Notes under the pieces: model-generated | Databases searched by the model: none | The model's input: the letters and a program-made list of their open reading frames with translations, nothing else | What the model was told of the DNA's origin: nothing | Made by a program: the position numbers and the translations under genes | Shown here: positions 1 through 9,470 of the stretch, piece after piece | How positions within the stretch are numbered: position 1 is the stretch's first letter | Layout: every line of letters begins with the position of its first letter | From: CAZPGL01 sp964586175 | Lineage (GTDB): Bacteria; Actinomycetota; Acidimicrobiia; Acidimicrobiales; MedAcidi-G1 | DNA length: 53,064 nt | Direction: 5' to 3' | Assembly: GCA_964586175.1 (NCBI GenBank) | Contig: CAZPGL010000011.1 | Location: 1-53,064, forward strand

Positions 1-377
1 ACCCGGACCTGTACGGCAACATCGACCACGTCGTGCGCATCAACTACTACCCGCCCCGCGGTGACAACAAGGAAGGGTGGGACAACATCGACATCTTCGG
101 GTGGTTGGGCTACCCGATGCAGATCAAGGTGGACTTCCTGTGCCGCGACTCGATCCTGGCCGCCCCGATCGTGCTCGACCTGGCCCTGTTCCTCGACCTG
201 GCCCACCGGGCCGGACAGTCCGGCGTGCAGGAATGGCTGTCGTTCTACCTGAAGGCCCCGCAGGCCGCCGGCGAGGCCGAGGCCGAACACGACCTGTTCA
301 TCCAGCAGACCAAGCTGAAGAACACCCTGCGGGAGTGGATGGGCGAGGAGCCGGTCACCCACTCCGAAGCCGGCTGA
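1..377 (+). CDS. Inositol-3-phosphate synthase, C-terminal part (5' end outside window)
   Basis: Only the last ~125 codons are present; the reading frame enters from the left edge (codons in phase with position 3) and ends at TGA 375-377. Seen: the segments RINYYPPRGD, GWLGYP and DSILAAPIVLDL, which resemble the C-terminal catalytic/NAD-domain part of bacterial myo-inositol-1-phosphate synthases (glucose-6-phosphate to inositol-3-phosphate, NAD-dependent, cytosolic). In actinobacteria this feeds phosphatidylinositol and mycothiol synthesis (family knowledge). The assignment rests on the C-terminal part alone. The next gene is convergent, ending 10 bp away. Confidence 0.75.
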   Translation, partial: PDLYGNIDHVVRINYYPPRGDNKEGWDNIDIFGWLGYPMQIKVDFLCRDSILAAPIVLDLALFLDLAHRAGQSGVQEWLSFYLKAPQAAGEAEAEHDLFIQQTKLKNTLREWMGEEPVTHSEAG

Positions 378-387
378 GCCGGCCCGG

Positions 388-1227
388 TCAGGCCGGGGCC
401 GGCTCCCGACGCCACAACTCGGGATACAGGTGGGTGCCCGGGCGGTCGCCGGGGCCCAGACCGACCTCGGCCATGACGTCGCGGTGGTCGGGGGACATGC
501 CCTCGGGTCGGAACGCCACCCGCACATCGTCGCCCAGCCACTGGGTGTTGAACACCCGGAGGTCCCGGTCGGGGGCCAGGTTGCCCGACCCCCCGTGGAT
601 GGTGCGGCCGTTGAAGATCGCCATGTCGCCCGGCTCCATCGCCCACCCCAGGATCTCGTGCTCGTCGCGGTGGCCCTCGATGTCGGGGAACGGCAGGCGC
701 CCGTCGTCGGGCGGCTCACCGTCCTCCAGCCAGAACTCCGGCAGGTGGAAGCGCTGCCCCCAGCGGTGCGAGCCGGCCACGAACTCCAGGGTGCTGCACC
801 GTTCGACGGGCACCAGCGGCATCCAGGCCGAACAGGTGTCAAACCCGTCGACCGTCCAGTACGGCTCGTCCTGGTGGAACGGGGTGCGGAACTGCACCCC
901 GCTGGTGCGCACGAATGCCGAGTCGAAGAAGAAGTTGACCGCTGAGGCACCAAGCAGCCGGCCGGCGATCTCGGCCATCGGCGAGTTCTCGATGAAGTCG
1001 CGGTATTCGTCGATGTGCAGCCAGCACTGGCTGTCGTACCGGGTCGTGCCGCCGTCGCCGTCGCCGTCCCACAGCCGGGCCCGGTGCGACGGGGCGGCCA
1101 ACGACCGGTCGAGGCCGGCGGCCAGCGACTCGATCCACTCGCGGCCGACGGCGGCCCGGAGGCACACCGCACCGTCCCGCGAGAAGGCCTCGATCACCTC
1201 GTCGGTGACCAGTTCCGCCATGTCCAT
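388..1227 (-). CDS. Phytanoyl-CoA dioxygenase (PhyH) family protein
   Basis: 279 aa, Fe(II)/2-oxoglutarate-dependent oxygenase fold. Seen: FHQDEPYW supplies the HxD iron-binding pair, RTIHGGSGN supplies the distal His and DLRVFNTQW the 2-oxoglutarate-binding Arg. The substrate cannot be told; the family hydroxylates acyl-CoAs and many small molecules. The start at ATG 1227 is chosen because a purine-rich AAGGGGGGGGG lies about 6 bases upstream; an ATG six bases inside (1221) is also possible, and a longer frame to 1284 lacks a ribosome site. It lies 144 bp downstream of an acyl-CoA synthetase on the same strand, so the two may be co-transcribed. Confidence 0.85.
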   Translation of the reverse strand: MDMAELVTDEVIEAFSRDGAVCLRAAVGREWIESLAAGLDRSLAAPSHRARLWDGDGDGGTTRYDSQCWLHIDEYRDFIENSPMAEIAGRLLGASAVNFFFDSAFVRTSGVQFRTPFHQDEPYWTVDGFDTCSAWMPLVPVERCSTLEFVAGSHRWGQRFHLPEFWLEDGEPPDDGRLPFPDIEGHRDEHEILGWAMEPGDMAIFNGRTIHGGSGNLAPDRDLRVFNTQWLGDDVRVAFRPEGMSPDHRDVMAEVGLGPGDRPGTHLYPELWRREPAPA

Positions 1228-1242
1228 GACGCACCCCCCCCC
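1228..1242 (-). promoter_or_regulatory. Ribosome binding site with a run of nine G
   Basis: On the minus strand the bases before ATG 1227 are AAG followed by eight further G and then TGCGTC. The G tract (1234-1242 region, nine C on the plus strand) is the longest homopolymer noticed in the window and forms the Shine-Dalgarno sequence itself. A change in its length would change ribosome spacing. Confidence 0.5.
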
Positions 1243-1371
1243 TTGAGATGACGGATCGAGATCAAACCTGGTCTCGCGCGGCAACGTAGCAGCGACGCAG
1301 AACCGGTTCGTGAAGGCTGAACGCGTCAGGCCCGCCGCCGGTCCCGCAGATCGGAGGGCCTCCGCCGCGGG

Positions 1372-2946
1372 TCAGATGCGCGCCTCGTGGCCCTGCCAGT
1401 ACTCGTCCTTGAGTAGACGCTTGTAGAGCTTGCCGGTGGGGTGGCGGGGCAGTTCGTCGCGGAAGTCGACGCTGCGCGGGCACTTGACGTCGGCCAGATG
1501 GTCCCGGCAGTAGGCGATGAGCTCCCGGGCCAGTTCGGGGTCGGCCTCGACCCCATCGGCCGGCTGGACCACCGCCTTGACCTCCTCGCCGAAGTCGTCG
1601 TTGGGCACCCCGATGACGGCCACGTCGTAGACCGCCGGGTGCATGGTGAGGACGTTCTCGGTCTCCTGGGGGTAGATGTTCACCCCGCCGGAGATGATCA
1701 TGTGCGCCTTGCGGTCGGTCAGGTAGAGGAACCCGTCCTCGTCGAGGCGGCCGACGTCGCCCAGGGTGCTGCAGTTGGGGGCGATCTTCGCGTTGGCCGT
1801 CTTCTCGGGGTCGTTGTGGTACTCGAAGTCGGAGTTGCCCCGGAAGTAGATACCGCCCTCCTCGCCCGGCGGGACCTCGTTGCCGTCGTCGTCGAGAATC
1901 AGCACTTCGCCGAGCAGGGCCCGGCCGACTGAGCCGGGGTGGGCCAGCCAGTCCTCGGAGTTGGTGAAGGTGAGGCCGTTGCCCTCGGAGCCGGCGTAGT
2001 ACTCGTAGATCACCGGGCCCCACCAGTCGATCATCCGGTGCTTGACGGCGACCGGGCACGGGGCGGCGGCGTGGATGGCCGCCCGGAGAGACGACAGGTC
2101 GTAGCGGGTGCGGACGTCCTCGTCCAGCTTGAGCATGCGGACGAACATGGTGGGCACCCACTGGCTGTCGGTGACGCCGTGGCGTTCGATGACGGCCAGG
2201 GCGTCCTCCGAGTCGTACTTCTCCATGACCACCACCGTGTTGCCCAGCCCCAGGTAGCCCATGCAGAACCGCAGCGGGGCGGCGTGGTACAGCGGCGCCG
2301 GCGACAGGTACACCCCGCCCTCGGTGGCCCCCCAGAGGAACTTGGCCATGGTCGAGATGGAGCCGCCGGTGCCGAGCGGTGACCCGGACAGCGGCCGCTT
2401 GACCCCCTTCGGGCGCCCGGTGGTGCCCGAGGAGTAGAGCATGTCGTCGCCTTCGGGGGTGTCGGTGTCGAACTCGGTGCTCTGGGCGGCCACCGCGTCC
2501 TCGAACGAGGTGTGGCCCGGCAGCTCGCCGCCGATGACGAAGCGGGCCTCGACGTTGGGGCTGCCCGCGGTGACCTCGTCGATCACGTCGGCCTTGTACG
2601 GCGTGGTGACGAACACCCGAGCGCCGCAGTCGTCGACGATGTAGGACAGCTCGTCGGCGGTCAGCCGGGAGGAGGCGGCGGTGAAGTAGAGGCCGGCGTA
2701 TTGGGCGCCCCAGCACACGGCGAGGAACTCGCGGCGGTTCTCCATGCACAGCGCCATGTGGTCGCCGGGCCGTAGGCCCAGGCTGCGGAACAGGTTGGCG
2801 ATGCGGCAGGCCTCGTCGTGCAGTTCGCCGAACGTGGTGACCTCTCCGCTGCCTGACATGACGATGGCTGGACGGTCGGGCGCCACCGTCGCCCAGTGGC
2901 CGGGGAACTCGGCGGGCGTGGGCGCGTCGGTCGGAGTGTCGCTCAT
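1372..2946 (-). CDS. AMP-dependent acyl-CoA synthetase/ligase
   Basis: 524 aa, ANL superfamily: activates a carboxylic acid as acyl-AMP and transfers it to CoA. Seen: P-loop YSSGTTGRPKG near residue 170, the YEYYAGSEG adenine-binding motif, the GDVGRLDEDGFLYLTDRK hinge motif and the C-terminal HPTGKLYKR with the catalytic Lys. The AGSE variant and SDTPTDAPTPAEF start are like actinobacterial FadD4/FadD12-type enzymes, but the substrate is unknown. ATG 2946 is preferred because a -10 box TACGGT ends 8 bases upstream. It is divergent from the AddB-like gene across 105 bp. Confidence 0.9.
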   Translation of the reverse strand: MSDTPTDAPTPAEFPGHWATVAPDRPAIVMSGSGEVTTFGELHDEACRIANLFRSLGLRPGDHMALCMENRREFLAVCWGAQYAGLYFTAASSRLTADELSYIVDDCGARVFVTTPYKADVIDEVTAGSPNVEARFVIGGELPGHTSFEDAVAAQSTEFDTDTPEGDDMLYSSGTTGRPKGVKRPLSGSPLGTGGSISTMAKFLWGATEGGVYLSPAPLYHAAPLRFCMGYLGLGNTVVVMEKYDSEDALAVIERHGVTDSQWVPTMFVRMLKLDEDVRTRYDLSSLRAAIHAAAPCPVAVKHRMIDWWGPVIYEYYAGSEGNGLTFTNSEDWLAHPGSVGRALLGEVLILDDDGNEVPPGEEGGIYFRGNSDFEYHNDPEKTANAKIAPNCSTLGDVGRLDEDGFLYLTDRKAHMIISGGVNIYPQETENVLTMHPAVYDVAVIGVPNDDFGEEVKAVVQPADGVEADPELARELIAYCRDHLADVKCPRSVDFRDELPRHPTGKLYKRLLKDEYWQGHEARI

Positions 2947-2954
2947 GACGCCGC

Positions 2955-2960
2955 ACCGTA
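2955..2960 (-). promoter_or_regulatory. -10 box TACGGT, leaderless type
   Basis: TACGGT on the minus strand ends 8 bases before ATG 2946 of the acyl-CoA synthetase, placing the predicted transcription start at or next to the start codon. No convincing -35 was seen. Confidence 0.5.
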
Positions 2961-3039
2961 CAGGCGCCCCCATCTCGCCTCCCACTCGAGCAAGTGACCG
3001 TGGCCACTGGTCGTCCGGGCCATCGTCACACCCGGGTCG

Positions 3040-3045
3040 TAAGGT
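3040..3045 (+). promoter_or_regulatory. -10 box TAAGGT, leaderless type
   Basis: TAAGGT is followed by six bases and then GTG 3052. This spacing favours GTG 3052 over the neighbouring in-frame GTG 3049 and ATG 3055 of the AddB-like gene. The AAGG inside the box could alternatively act as a weak Shine-Dalgarno for ATG 3055. Confidence 0.45.
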
Positions 3046-3051
3046 CCGGTG

Positions 3052-6000
3052 GTGATGGCCAAGGTGACTTCCCCCGACCCCGCGTTCCGGTTCTGCACCC
3101 ACGGCGCCGCGGCCACCGGGGCCCTGGCCGAAGCGATCGGCGACGCCAAGGGCGGTGACCCGATGGCTCCGGTCACCGTCATCGTGCCATCCAACCTCGT
3201 CGGCGTGGCCGCCCGACGCACCCTGGCCGCCCGCGACGGGCTGGCCGCCGTGCGCTTCGACACCCTCCTCGCTGTGGCCCGCTCGCTGGCCCCCCTCGCC
3301 GGCGACGACGACCGGCGGACCGTGTCCGACCCGGTCGTGGCCGCCGCCGTGCGCACCGCCCTGGCCGACAGCGCGGACCTGCTCGCACCCGTTGCCACCC
3401 ACCCGGCCACCGAAAGGGCCGTGATGCGGGTCCACCGCGAACTGCGCGAGCTCGACGACCACGAGCTCGACGCCCTCGCCGCCACCAGTGCCCGGTCGGC
3501 CGAGGTCGTCGCCCTGCACCGGCAGGTCGCCGAACGGATCGCCCGACAGTTCATCGACGAGGTCGACCAGCACCGGCTGGCCGCCCAGGCACTCGACGCC
3601 GGACACGGCGGCCCGCTGGGGGCCGTAGTGCTCCACTGCCCCGACCGTCTCCCCCGCTCCGCGGTCGACCTGCTCGAAGCCCTGGCCGCCCACCGGCCGT
3701 TCCGCGCCGTGATGGCCCTCACCGGCGACACCGATGCCGACGCACCCGTCACCGCGCTCGCCGCCCGGCTGGGCGCCCCGCCCGACACCTCGGCCGCACC
3801 GCTCGACCCGCCGCCCCACCGGACGTTCGTCCGCTCGCTCCCCGACCCCGACGAGGAAGCCCGCTGGGCGGTCCGAGCGGTCGTCGACGCCGCAGCGGCC
3901 GGCACCCCCTTCGCCCGCATGGCCATCGTCCATCCGCCGGGCGGGGCGAGGACCCGCCTGGTCCACCAGCACCTCGCGGCGGCCGACGTCCCGTTCACCG
4001 GCGCCTCCGCCCGGCGGCTCGACGAGTCACTCACCGGCCGCACCTTGCTCCGACTCCTCGATCTGCCCGAACAGCGCTGGTCACGGACCGCGGTGATGGC
4101 CGTCGTCGCCGACGGTGCCGTCCTCGACCGGGGCTCGCCGGCACCGGGCACCGCCTGGGAGCGCATCGCCCGCAGGGCCGGCGTGGTCTCAGGAAGCGAC
4201 CAGTGGCGGCCTCTGCTCGAGCGCTTCGCCGACGACGCCGACCGGCAGGCCGGCGACCTGGCCCATGCCGACCCCGACGACCCACGGATCCACACTGTCC
4301 GACGCGACACCGCCCTCGCCCGCGACCTGGCCGACTTCGTCGACCGACTCCGCGGCGACCTCGACGCGACGCCGCCCCGCACCTGGCCCGACGCCGTCCG
4401 CTGGCTGCTCGACCTGCTCACCGCCTGGGTCGGCCCCACCGGCGAACGCGGTGATCGACCCCCGGCCGAAGCCGACGCCGACCAGCGCATCGACGACATG
4501 CTCCGCGGCCTCGAACGCCTCGACGCCGTCGAACCGCAGCCGTCTCCGGCGGCCATCCGGCGGGCCGTCGCCGCCGGCCTCGACCGGCGCGACGAACGGC
4601 ACGGGCGGTTCGGCGACGGTGTCCATGTCGGCACCCCCACCGTCACCGCTGGCCTCGACCTCGACCTCGTGATCGTGATCGGCCTGGCCGAAGGGATCAC
4701 CCCGGCCCGACGCCGCGACGATCCGCTACTTCCCGACCGAGCCCGCCGAGCGGTCGGTGGCGGGCTGAGCACCCTCGCCGACCTGCGGGCCGACGAGCAC
4801 CGGGGCCTGCTGGCCACCCTGGCCGGAGCCCCCGAACGGATCCTCTCGTTTCCCCGCGGCGACCTCGGTGCCCGCTCCGAACACGTCGCCTCGCGCTGGC
4901 TGCTCGACGAGATCGCTGCACTCCACGGGCGGCGCCCATCGCCTCCCGAGCTCGAAAAGCTCGACGAACCGTGGTTCACCACCTCGCCGTCATACCTGCG
5001 GGCCTTGGAGACGACGGCAATGCCGGCCAGCCTGCACGAACACCGCCTGGCCAGCCTGCTGCGCGGCGTCGAGCCCGACCTCGGCGATGACCGGCCGGTG
5101 TTCGCTGCCGGGATCGCGGCGATCACCGAACGCCGCGATCCCCGACTGGGGTCGTTCGACGGGGTGATCGACGGAGCGGACCTGCCGGCCCTCGACGACG
5201 GCCGCCTGCTGTCGGCCACCCGCCTGGAGGCCTGGGTCCGCTGCCCGCACGCCTACTTCGTCGAGTACGTGCTCGGCGTGGCCGCTGTCGACGAACCGGT
5301 CGACGAGGACGGCATCACCGCTATCGACCGCGGCAACCTGGCCCACGCAATCCTCGAACAGTTCATCGGCGAGGCCCTCGCCGACCCGCCGGCACCCGAC
5401 CAGGCCTGGTCGGCGGCCCACCGGGGACGGCTCCACGCCATCTGCGACGAGGCGTTCGCCGACATCGAGGCCCGTGGCCGCACCGGCCGACCGCTGCTGT
5501 GGCGGCGCGACGCCCAACACCTGCGCCGCGACCTCGACCGCTTCCTCGCCGACGACGCCGCCTGGCGGCACGCCAACCGGGCCACCCCCATCGCCGTCGA
5601 AGCAGCGTTCGGGCGCCACGGCCGGCCGGCCTTCGCCCACCGGCTGCCCGACGGCCGGGTGCTGCGGTTCAGCGGCCAGATCGACCGGGTCGACCGCTCC
5701 GACACCGGCGACCTCCTGGTGTCCGATTACAAGACCGGTTCCCGCAAGCCCTACACCGGCATCTCGTCGACCGACCCCGACAAGAAGGGTGCCCACCTGC
5801 AGTTGCCGCTGTACGCACTGGCCGCCGCCGAACTCCACGGGGGGAGCGCCACCGGCGTGACCGCCGGCTACTGGTTCACCGGCGACTCCAAGGCCCGTGT
5901 CGACCTGGTGCTCGACGACGGTGTGCGGGCCCGCATCGACCATGTGCTCGGGGTCATCGCCGACGCCATCGCCAGCGGCCTGTTCCCGGCGCGGCCGCCG

Positions 6001-6186
6001 AAGAACGACCGGTACGGCCTGCCTTGCCGGGTGTGCAACCCCGACGGACACGGCACGGCCACGGTGGCTCGACGCTGGGAGTTGAAACGGGTCGATCCCC
6101 GGCTGGACGCCTACCGCATGCTCATCGGCGACCTGACCCCCGACGCCGTGGCCGGCACCATCGACCTCGGGGGTTCCGATGGTTGA
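3052..6186 (+). CDS. AddB-like PD-(D/E)XK nuclease / inactivated helicase subunit
   Basis: About 1044 aa. The C-terminal RecB-type nuclease is clear: LLSATRLEAWVRCPHAYF (C731), NLAHAILEQF, the catalytic D892-Y-K894 in LLVSDYKTGS, QLPLYALA, and PCRVC (C992, C995). The N-terminus resembles the AddB helicase-like domain (PVTVIVPSNL, then VRFDTLL), but the Walker A position reads HGAAATGAL without Gly-Lys-Thr, so ATP binding is probably lost. AddB proteins hold a 4Fe-4S cluster with one Cys before and three after the nuclease; here only three Cys are visible. It overlaps the next gene by 8 bp and probably forms a heterodimer with it for resection of double-strand breaks (inference). Start may be GTG 3049, GTG 3052 or ATG 3055. 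Confidence 0.85.
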   Translation: MMAKVTSPDPAFRFCTHGAAATGALAEAIGDAKGGDPMAPVTVIVPSNLVGVAARRTLAARDGLAAVRFDTLLAVARSLAPLAGDDDRRTVSDPVVAAAVRTALADSADLLAPVATHPATERAVMRVHRELRELDDHELDALAATSARSAEVVALHRQVAERIARQFIDEVDQHRLAAQALDAGHGGPLGAVVLHCPDRLPRSAVDLLEALAAHRPFRAVMALTGDTDADAPVTALAARLGAPPDTSAAPLDPPPHRTFVRSLPDPDEEARWAVRAVVDAAAAGTPFARMAIVHPPGGARTRLVHQHLAAADVPFTGASARRLDESLTGRTLLRLLDLPEQRWSRTAVMAVVADGAVLDRGSPAPGTAWERIARRAGVVSGSDQWRPLLERFADDADRQAGDLAHADPDDPRIHTVRRDTALARDLADFVDRLRGDLDATPPRTWPDAVRWLLDLLTAWVGPTGERGDRPPAEADADQRIDDMLRGLERLDAVEPQPSPAAIRRAVAAGLDRRDERHGRFGDGVHVGTPTVTAGLDLDLVIVIGLAEGITPARRRDDPLLPDRARRAVGGGLSTLADLRADEHRGLLATLAGAPERILSFPRGDLGARSEHVASRWLLDEIAALHGRRPSPPELEKLDEPWFTTSPSYLRALETTAMPASLHEHRLASLLRGVEPDLGDDRPVFAAGIAAITERRDPRLGSFDGVIDGADLPALDDGRLLSATRLEAWVRCPHAYFVEYVLGVAAVDEPVDEDGITAIDRGNLAHAILEQFIGEALADPPAPDQAWSAAHRGRLHAICDEAFADIEARGRTGRPLLWRRDAQHLRRDLDRFLADDAAWRHANRATPIAVEAAFGRHGRPAFAHRLPDGRVLRFSGQIDRVDRSDTGDLLVSDYKTGSRKPYTGISSTDPDKKGAHLQLPLYALAAAELHGGSATGVTAGYWFTGDSKARVDLVLDDGVRARIDHVLGVIADAIASGLFPARPPKNDRYGLPCRVCNPDGHGTATVARRWELKRVDPRLDAYRMLIGDLTPDAVAGTIDLGGSDG

Positions 6187-9100
6187 TGCGGCCAACCCTC
6201 TGCCCGAGCCCGTCGACCAAGCGGCTCGCGTCCGGGTGCTCACCGACCTCGACAGCACCCTGTTCGTCGAAGCCGGAGCCGGCACCGGAAAGACCACGGC
6301 GCTGGTGGGCCGCGTCGTCGCCCTCGTCGAAGACGGTGCCCCGATCGAATCCATCGCCGCCATCACCTTCACCGACAAGGCGGCCACCGAACTACGCGAC
6401 CGGGTCCGGCGCGAACTCGAGAACCGGGCCGAGGCCGGCAGCGCCACCGCCGCCGCGGCGCTGATCGATCTCGACGGTGCCGCCCTGTGCACGCTGCACG
6501 CGTTCGCCCAGCGTCTCCTCGTCGAGCACCCCATCGAAGCCGGATTGCCGCCGGCCGTCGAGGTGATGGACGACGTCGCCGCCCTGATCGACTTCGGCGA
6601 ACGCTGGTCGTCCACCGTCGACGACCTGCTGTCCGACGAGGCCCACGAATTCACGGTCCTCGCCGCGCTGGAACTCGGGATACGCCTGGACCACCTCCGG
6701 AAGCTGGCCCGAACCTGCGACGACAACTGGGACCTGATCGACGACCGGTTGACCCCCACGGCCGAACCCCGACCCATCGACGTCGAAGACGCGCTCGACG
6801 AGGCCCGAGCCGTCGTCGCTCTGGCCGACCACTGCAGCGACCCCTCCGACTCGATGGCTGTTCGGCTGGACGAGATCGCCGTCATCGTCGAGGCCATCGC
6901 CGGGGCCGTCGACGACCCCCTCGCCGTCATCCGGGCCCTCGAGGATCTGGACCCCTTCATGAAGGTGAAGCGAACCGGCAACAAGAGATCCTGGACCGGA
7001 GACGTCGGCGTGGCCGAGGTTCGCGAGCGCCTCATCGACGTCGGCGAGCAGCTCGGTGCCGAGGTCCAGCGGTTGCGCGACGAGGTGATCGACCGTCTCA
7101 CCGAGGTGATCGGACGGGCATCGGTGGCGGCCGCCGGAAAGCGGCGACGGCAGGGGCAACTCGGATTCCACGACCTGCTGGTGTTCGCCCAGCGCCTGCT
7201 GACCCATCCCGACCGCGGCCCGACCGTCCGGTCCGACCTCCACGAGCGGTACCGCCATCTGCTGCTCGACGAGTTCCAGGACACCGATCCGGTGCAGGTC
7301 GAGTTGGCCACCCGGATCGCCGACCCTGGCGGCTCCGGCGCCTGGCCGACCCTGCGTCCCGCCGACGGTTCCCTGTTCGTCGTCGGCGACCCCAAACAGT
7401 CCATCTACGGGTTCCGGCGAGCCGACATCGCCTTGTATCTGGAGGCCCGCGACGCCTTCGGCGCCGACCGGGTGCGACTCGACCAGAATTTCCGCACGAC
7501 CGGCCCGGTGCTGGACTGGGTCAACGGTGTCTTCGCACGCCTGATCATCCCGAGTCCCGGCGCCCAGCCCGACTACACGCCTCTCGTCGCGGCCCGCGAG
7601 GCGTCGCCCTCCGGTCCCTCAGTCCTGTTGCTCGGCGACCGTCACGGCGCTGGGGGTTCGGCCGAAGCCATCCGCGACACTTCGGCCGACGACGTGGCGG
7701 CCACCGTGTCCGAGGCGTTGAACGAAGGGTGGCTGGTGCACCGCAACGGTGACTGGCGGGCCTGCCGGCCCCAGGACGTCACGATCCTCGTGCGGTCCCG
7801 CACCCCGGTGGCGGCCCTGGCTGCGGCGCTCGACCACCTGGACGTCCCCCATCGCATCGAGGCCGGCGGCGACCGGTTCGCCACCGACGACGTGCGCGAT
7901 GTCCGGCTTGTGCTGCGGGCCGTCGACGACCCCACCGACCCGCTCAACCTCGTCTGCGCGCTGCGAACCTCGCTGCTCGGATGCCGCGACGCCGACCTAC
8001 TGGACTTCCACCGGGCCGGGGGCGTGTGGGACATCATCGACCCCGGCGACCACGGCCTACCCGATGTCCACCCCGTGGTGGCAGCCATGCGGTGGCTGCA
8101 CAGCGTGCACGATGAGCGTCGCTGGGCCTCGGCTGCCGACCTGGTCGCCCGGGTGGTGCGGGATCGAATGGCCTTCGAGGTGGCCACCTCAGCACCCCGG
8201 GCCCGTGATTCGTGGCGTCGACTCCGCACGTTCGCGGACACGGCCCGGTCGTTCGGAGAGAATCGGGGTGGCGACCTCCGCGAGTTCCTCCGTTGGTGCG
8301 ACCTGCATGTCGCCGACGAGGTGCGCGACGACGAGGTCGTCCCCCCGGAGGCCGACGACGATGCGGTGCGCATCATGACCATGCATGCCGCCAAGGGGCT
8401 GGAGTTCCCCATCTGTGTCCTCGCCGACCTGGGGAGCAGACCCTCCAGCGACGGGTTCTCGTTGGAGTTCCCGGGCGACCGGTCGATCGCCGTGTCGTTC
8501 ACCGCCGACCGGTCCAACGCCGCGGCCCGCGACCATGCCGACGAGGCCGACCGGTTGGAACACCTCGAACGGATCCGGCTGCTGTACGTGGCCGCCACCC
8601 GGGCCCGCGACCACCTCGTCGTCGCCCTCCACCACCAGTCACGCAAGGAACCGCCGGACAAGCTCAGGAACTACAGCCTGGCCGAGATCGTGTGCGGCGG
8701 CCTGGACGATGACGCCGTCTTCGCTGCGCCGCCGCCGCCTCGCCTGTACGCACCACCGTCCCGGCCGGCCGCCGTCGACATTCCCCCGCAGGACGACTGG
8801 CGGGCCGCCGACACCGCACGACGGGCTGCCGGGGCACGGCAGCGCACCGTCGGAGCCAGCCGGCTCACCATCGCCGGCGGCGACGACCATCGGACGGCCG
8901 CCCAGGGCGGCGAGGACGGCCGCCACGGTCCTGCAATCGGTCGAGCCGTCCACCGGGCACTCGAAGTGGCCGGCATGCACGCCGACGGTGATGCCGGTGC
9001 CGCCGAGGCCCGGGCCGAGGCCCAGGCCGCGGCCCGCGACGAGGGTGTCGACGAGGGGACGGTGGTCAAGATGGTCGACGCCACCCTGCGGTCACCGAGC

Positions 9101-9460
9101 GTGCGGGCCGCCGGAGCCGGCGCCTGGCGCGAGCTGTACGTCGCCGCCCCGGTCGACGACGACGTCCTGCTCGAGGGGTACGTGGATCTGGCCTACCGGA
9201 CACCCGAGGGACTGGTCGTCGTCGACTACAAGACCGACGCCTGGGCCTCCGAGGCCGACCTCGACGCCAAGGTGGCCGACTACCGGCTGCAGGGCGGAGC
9301 TTACGCGTGGGCGGTGCAGGCGGTCAGCGGCGAACCGGTGTCCCGCATGGTGTTCGTGTTCGTCGGTGGCCCCGAGCCCGTCGAGCGGGACCTCGACGAC
9401 CTGGCGGCCGCCATGGCCGACGCCCGGCGGGCCGCCGTGGGTCCGGTGGTCGACGGCTAG
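6179..9460 (+). CDS. AddA/RecB-like UvrD-family helicase-nuclease
   Basis: 1093 aa. Seen: Walker A AGAGTGKTT (residues 32-40), AITFTDKAATELRDRV (motif Ia region), LLLDEFQDTDPVQ (Walker B and Q), VVGDPKQSIYGFR (motif III), a RVRLDQNFRT motif IV, VRIMTMHAAKGLEFPI (motif V), LLYVAATRARDHL (motif VI), and a C-terminal nuclease with D1016-Y-K1018 in VVVDYKTD. This is the full motif set of superfamily 1A 3'-5' helicases with a RecB-type nuclease. It is an active motor partner for the AddB-like protein upstream, with which it overlaps by 8 bp. The pair is probably the end-resecting complex for homologous recombination. It could also be named within the actinobacterial AdnAB set, but the AddB-like partner without a Walker A argues against AdnA. 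Confidence 0.9.
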   Translation: MVDAANPLPEPVDQAARVRVLTDLDSTLFVEAGAGTGKTTALVGRVVALVEDGAPIESIAAITFTDKAATELRDRVRRELENRAEAGSATAAAALIDLDGAALCTLHAFAQRLLVEHPIEAGLPPAVEVMDDVAALIDFGERWSSTVDDLLSDEAHEFTVLAALELGIRLDHLRKLARTCDDNWDLIDDRLTPTAEPRPIDVEDALDEARAVVALADHCSDPSDSMAVRLDEIAVIVEAIAGAVDDPLAVIRALEDLDPFMKVKRTGNKRSWTGDVGVAEVRERLIDVGEQLGAEVQRLRDEVIDRLTEVIGRASVAAAGKRRRQGQLGFHDLLVFAQRLLTHPDRGPTVRSDLHERYRHLLLDEFQDTDPVQVELATRIADPGGSGAWPTLRPADGSLFVVGDPKQSIYGFRRADIALYLEARDAFGADRVRLDQNFRTTGPVLDWVNGVFARLIIPSPGAQPDYTPLVAAREASPSGPSVLLLGDRHGAGGSAEAIRDTSADDVAATVSEALNEGWLVHRNGDWRACRPQDVTILVRSRTPVAALAAALDHLDVPHRIEAGGDRFATDDVRDVRLVLRAVDDPTDPLNLVCALRTSLLGCRDADLLDFHRAGGVWDIIDPGDHGLPDVHPVVAAMRWLHSVHDERRWASAADLVARVVRDRMAFEVATSAPRARDSWRRLRTFADTARSFGENRGGDLREFLRWCDLHVADEVRDDEVVPPEADDDAVRIMTMHAAKGLEFPICVLADLGSRPSSDGFSLEFPGDRSIAVSFTADRSNAAARDHADEADRLEHLERIRLLYVAATRARDHLVVALHHQSRKEPPDKLRNYSLAEIVCGGLDDDAVFAAPPPPRLYAPPSRPAAVDIPPQDDWRAADTARRAAGARQRTVGASRLTIAGGDDHRTAAQGGEDGRHGPAIGRAVHRALEVAGMHADGDAGAAEARAEAQAAARDEGVDEGTVVKMVDATLRSPSVRAAGAGAWRELYVAAPVDDDVLLEGYVDLAYRTPEGLVVVDYKTDAWASEADLDAKVADYRLQGGAYAWAVQAVSGEPVSRMVFVFVGGPEPVERDLDDLAAAMADARRAAVGPVVDG

Positions 9461-9463
9461 CGT
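9458..9463 (+). promoter_or_regulatory. -10 box TAGCGT, leaderless type, overlapping the upstream stop codon
   Basis: TAGCGT includes the TAG stop (9458-9460) of the helicase-nuclease gene and ends 7 bases before ATG 9471. The CitE-like gene may therefore be transcribed independently although it sits only 10 bp after the helicase gene. Confidence 0.4.
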
Positions 9464-9470
9464 CACCGGC

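Noticed and set aside
2943..5219. Long Arg/Ser-rich open frame on the minus strand opposite the AddB-like gene
   Set aside because: Composition typical of antisense frames in high-GC DNA; the plus strand carries clear nuclease motifs.
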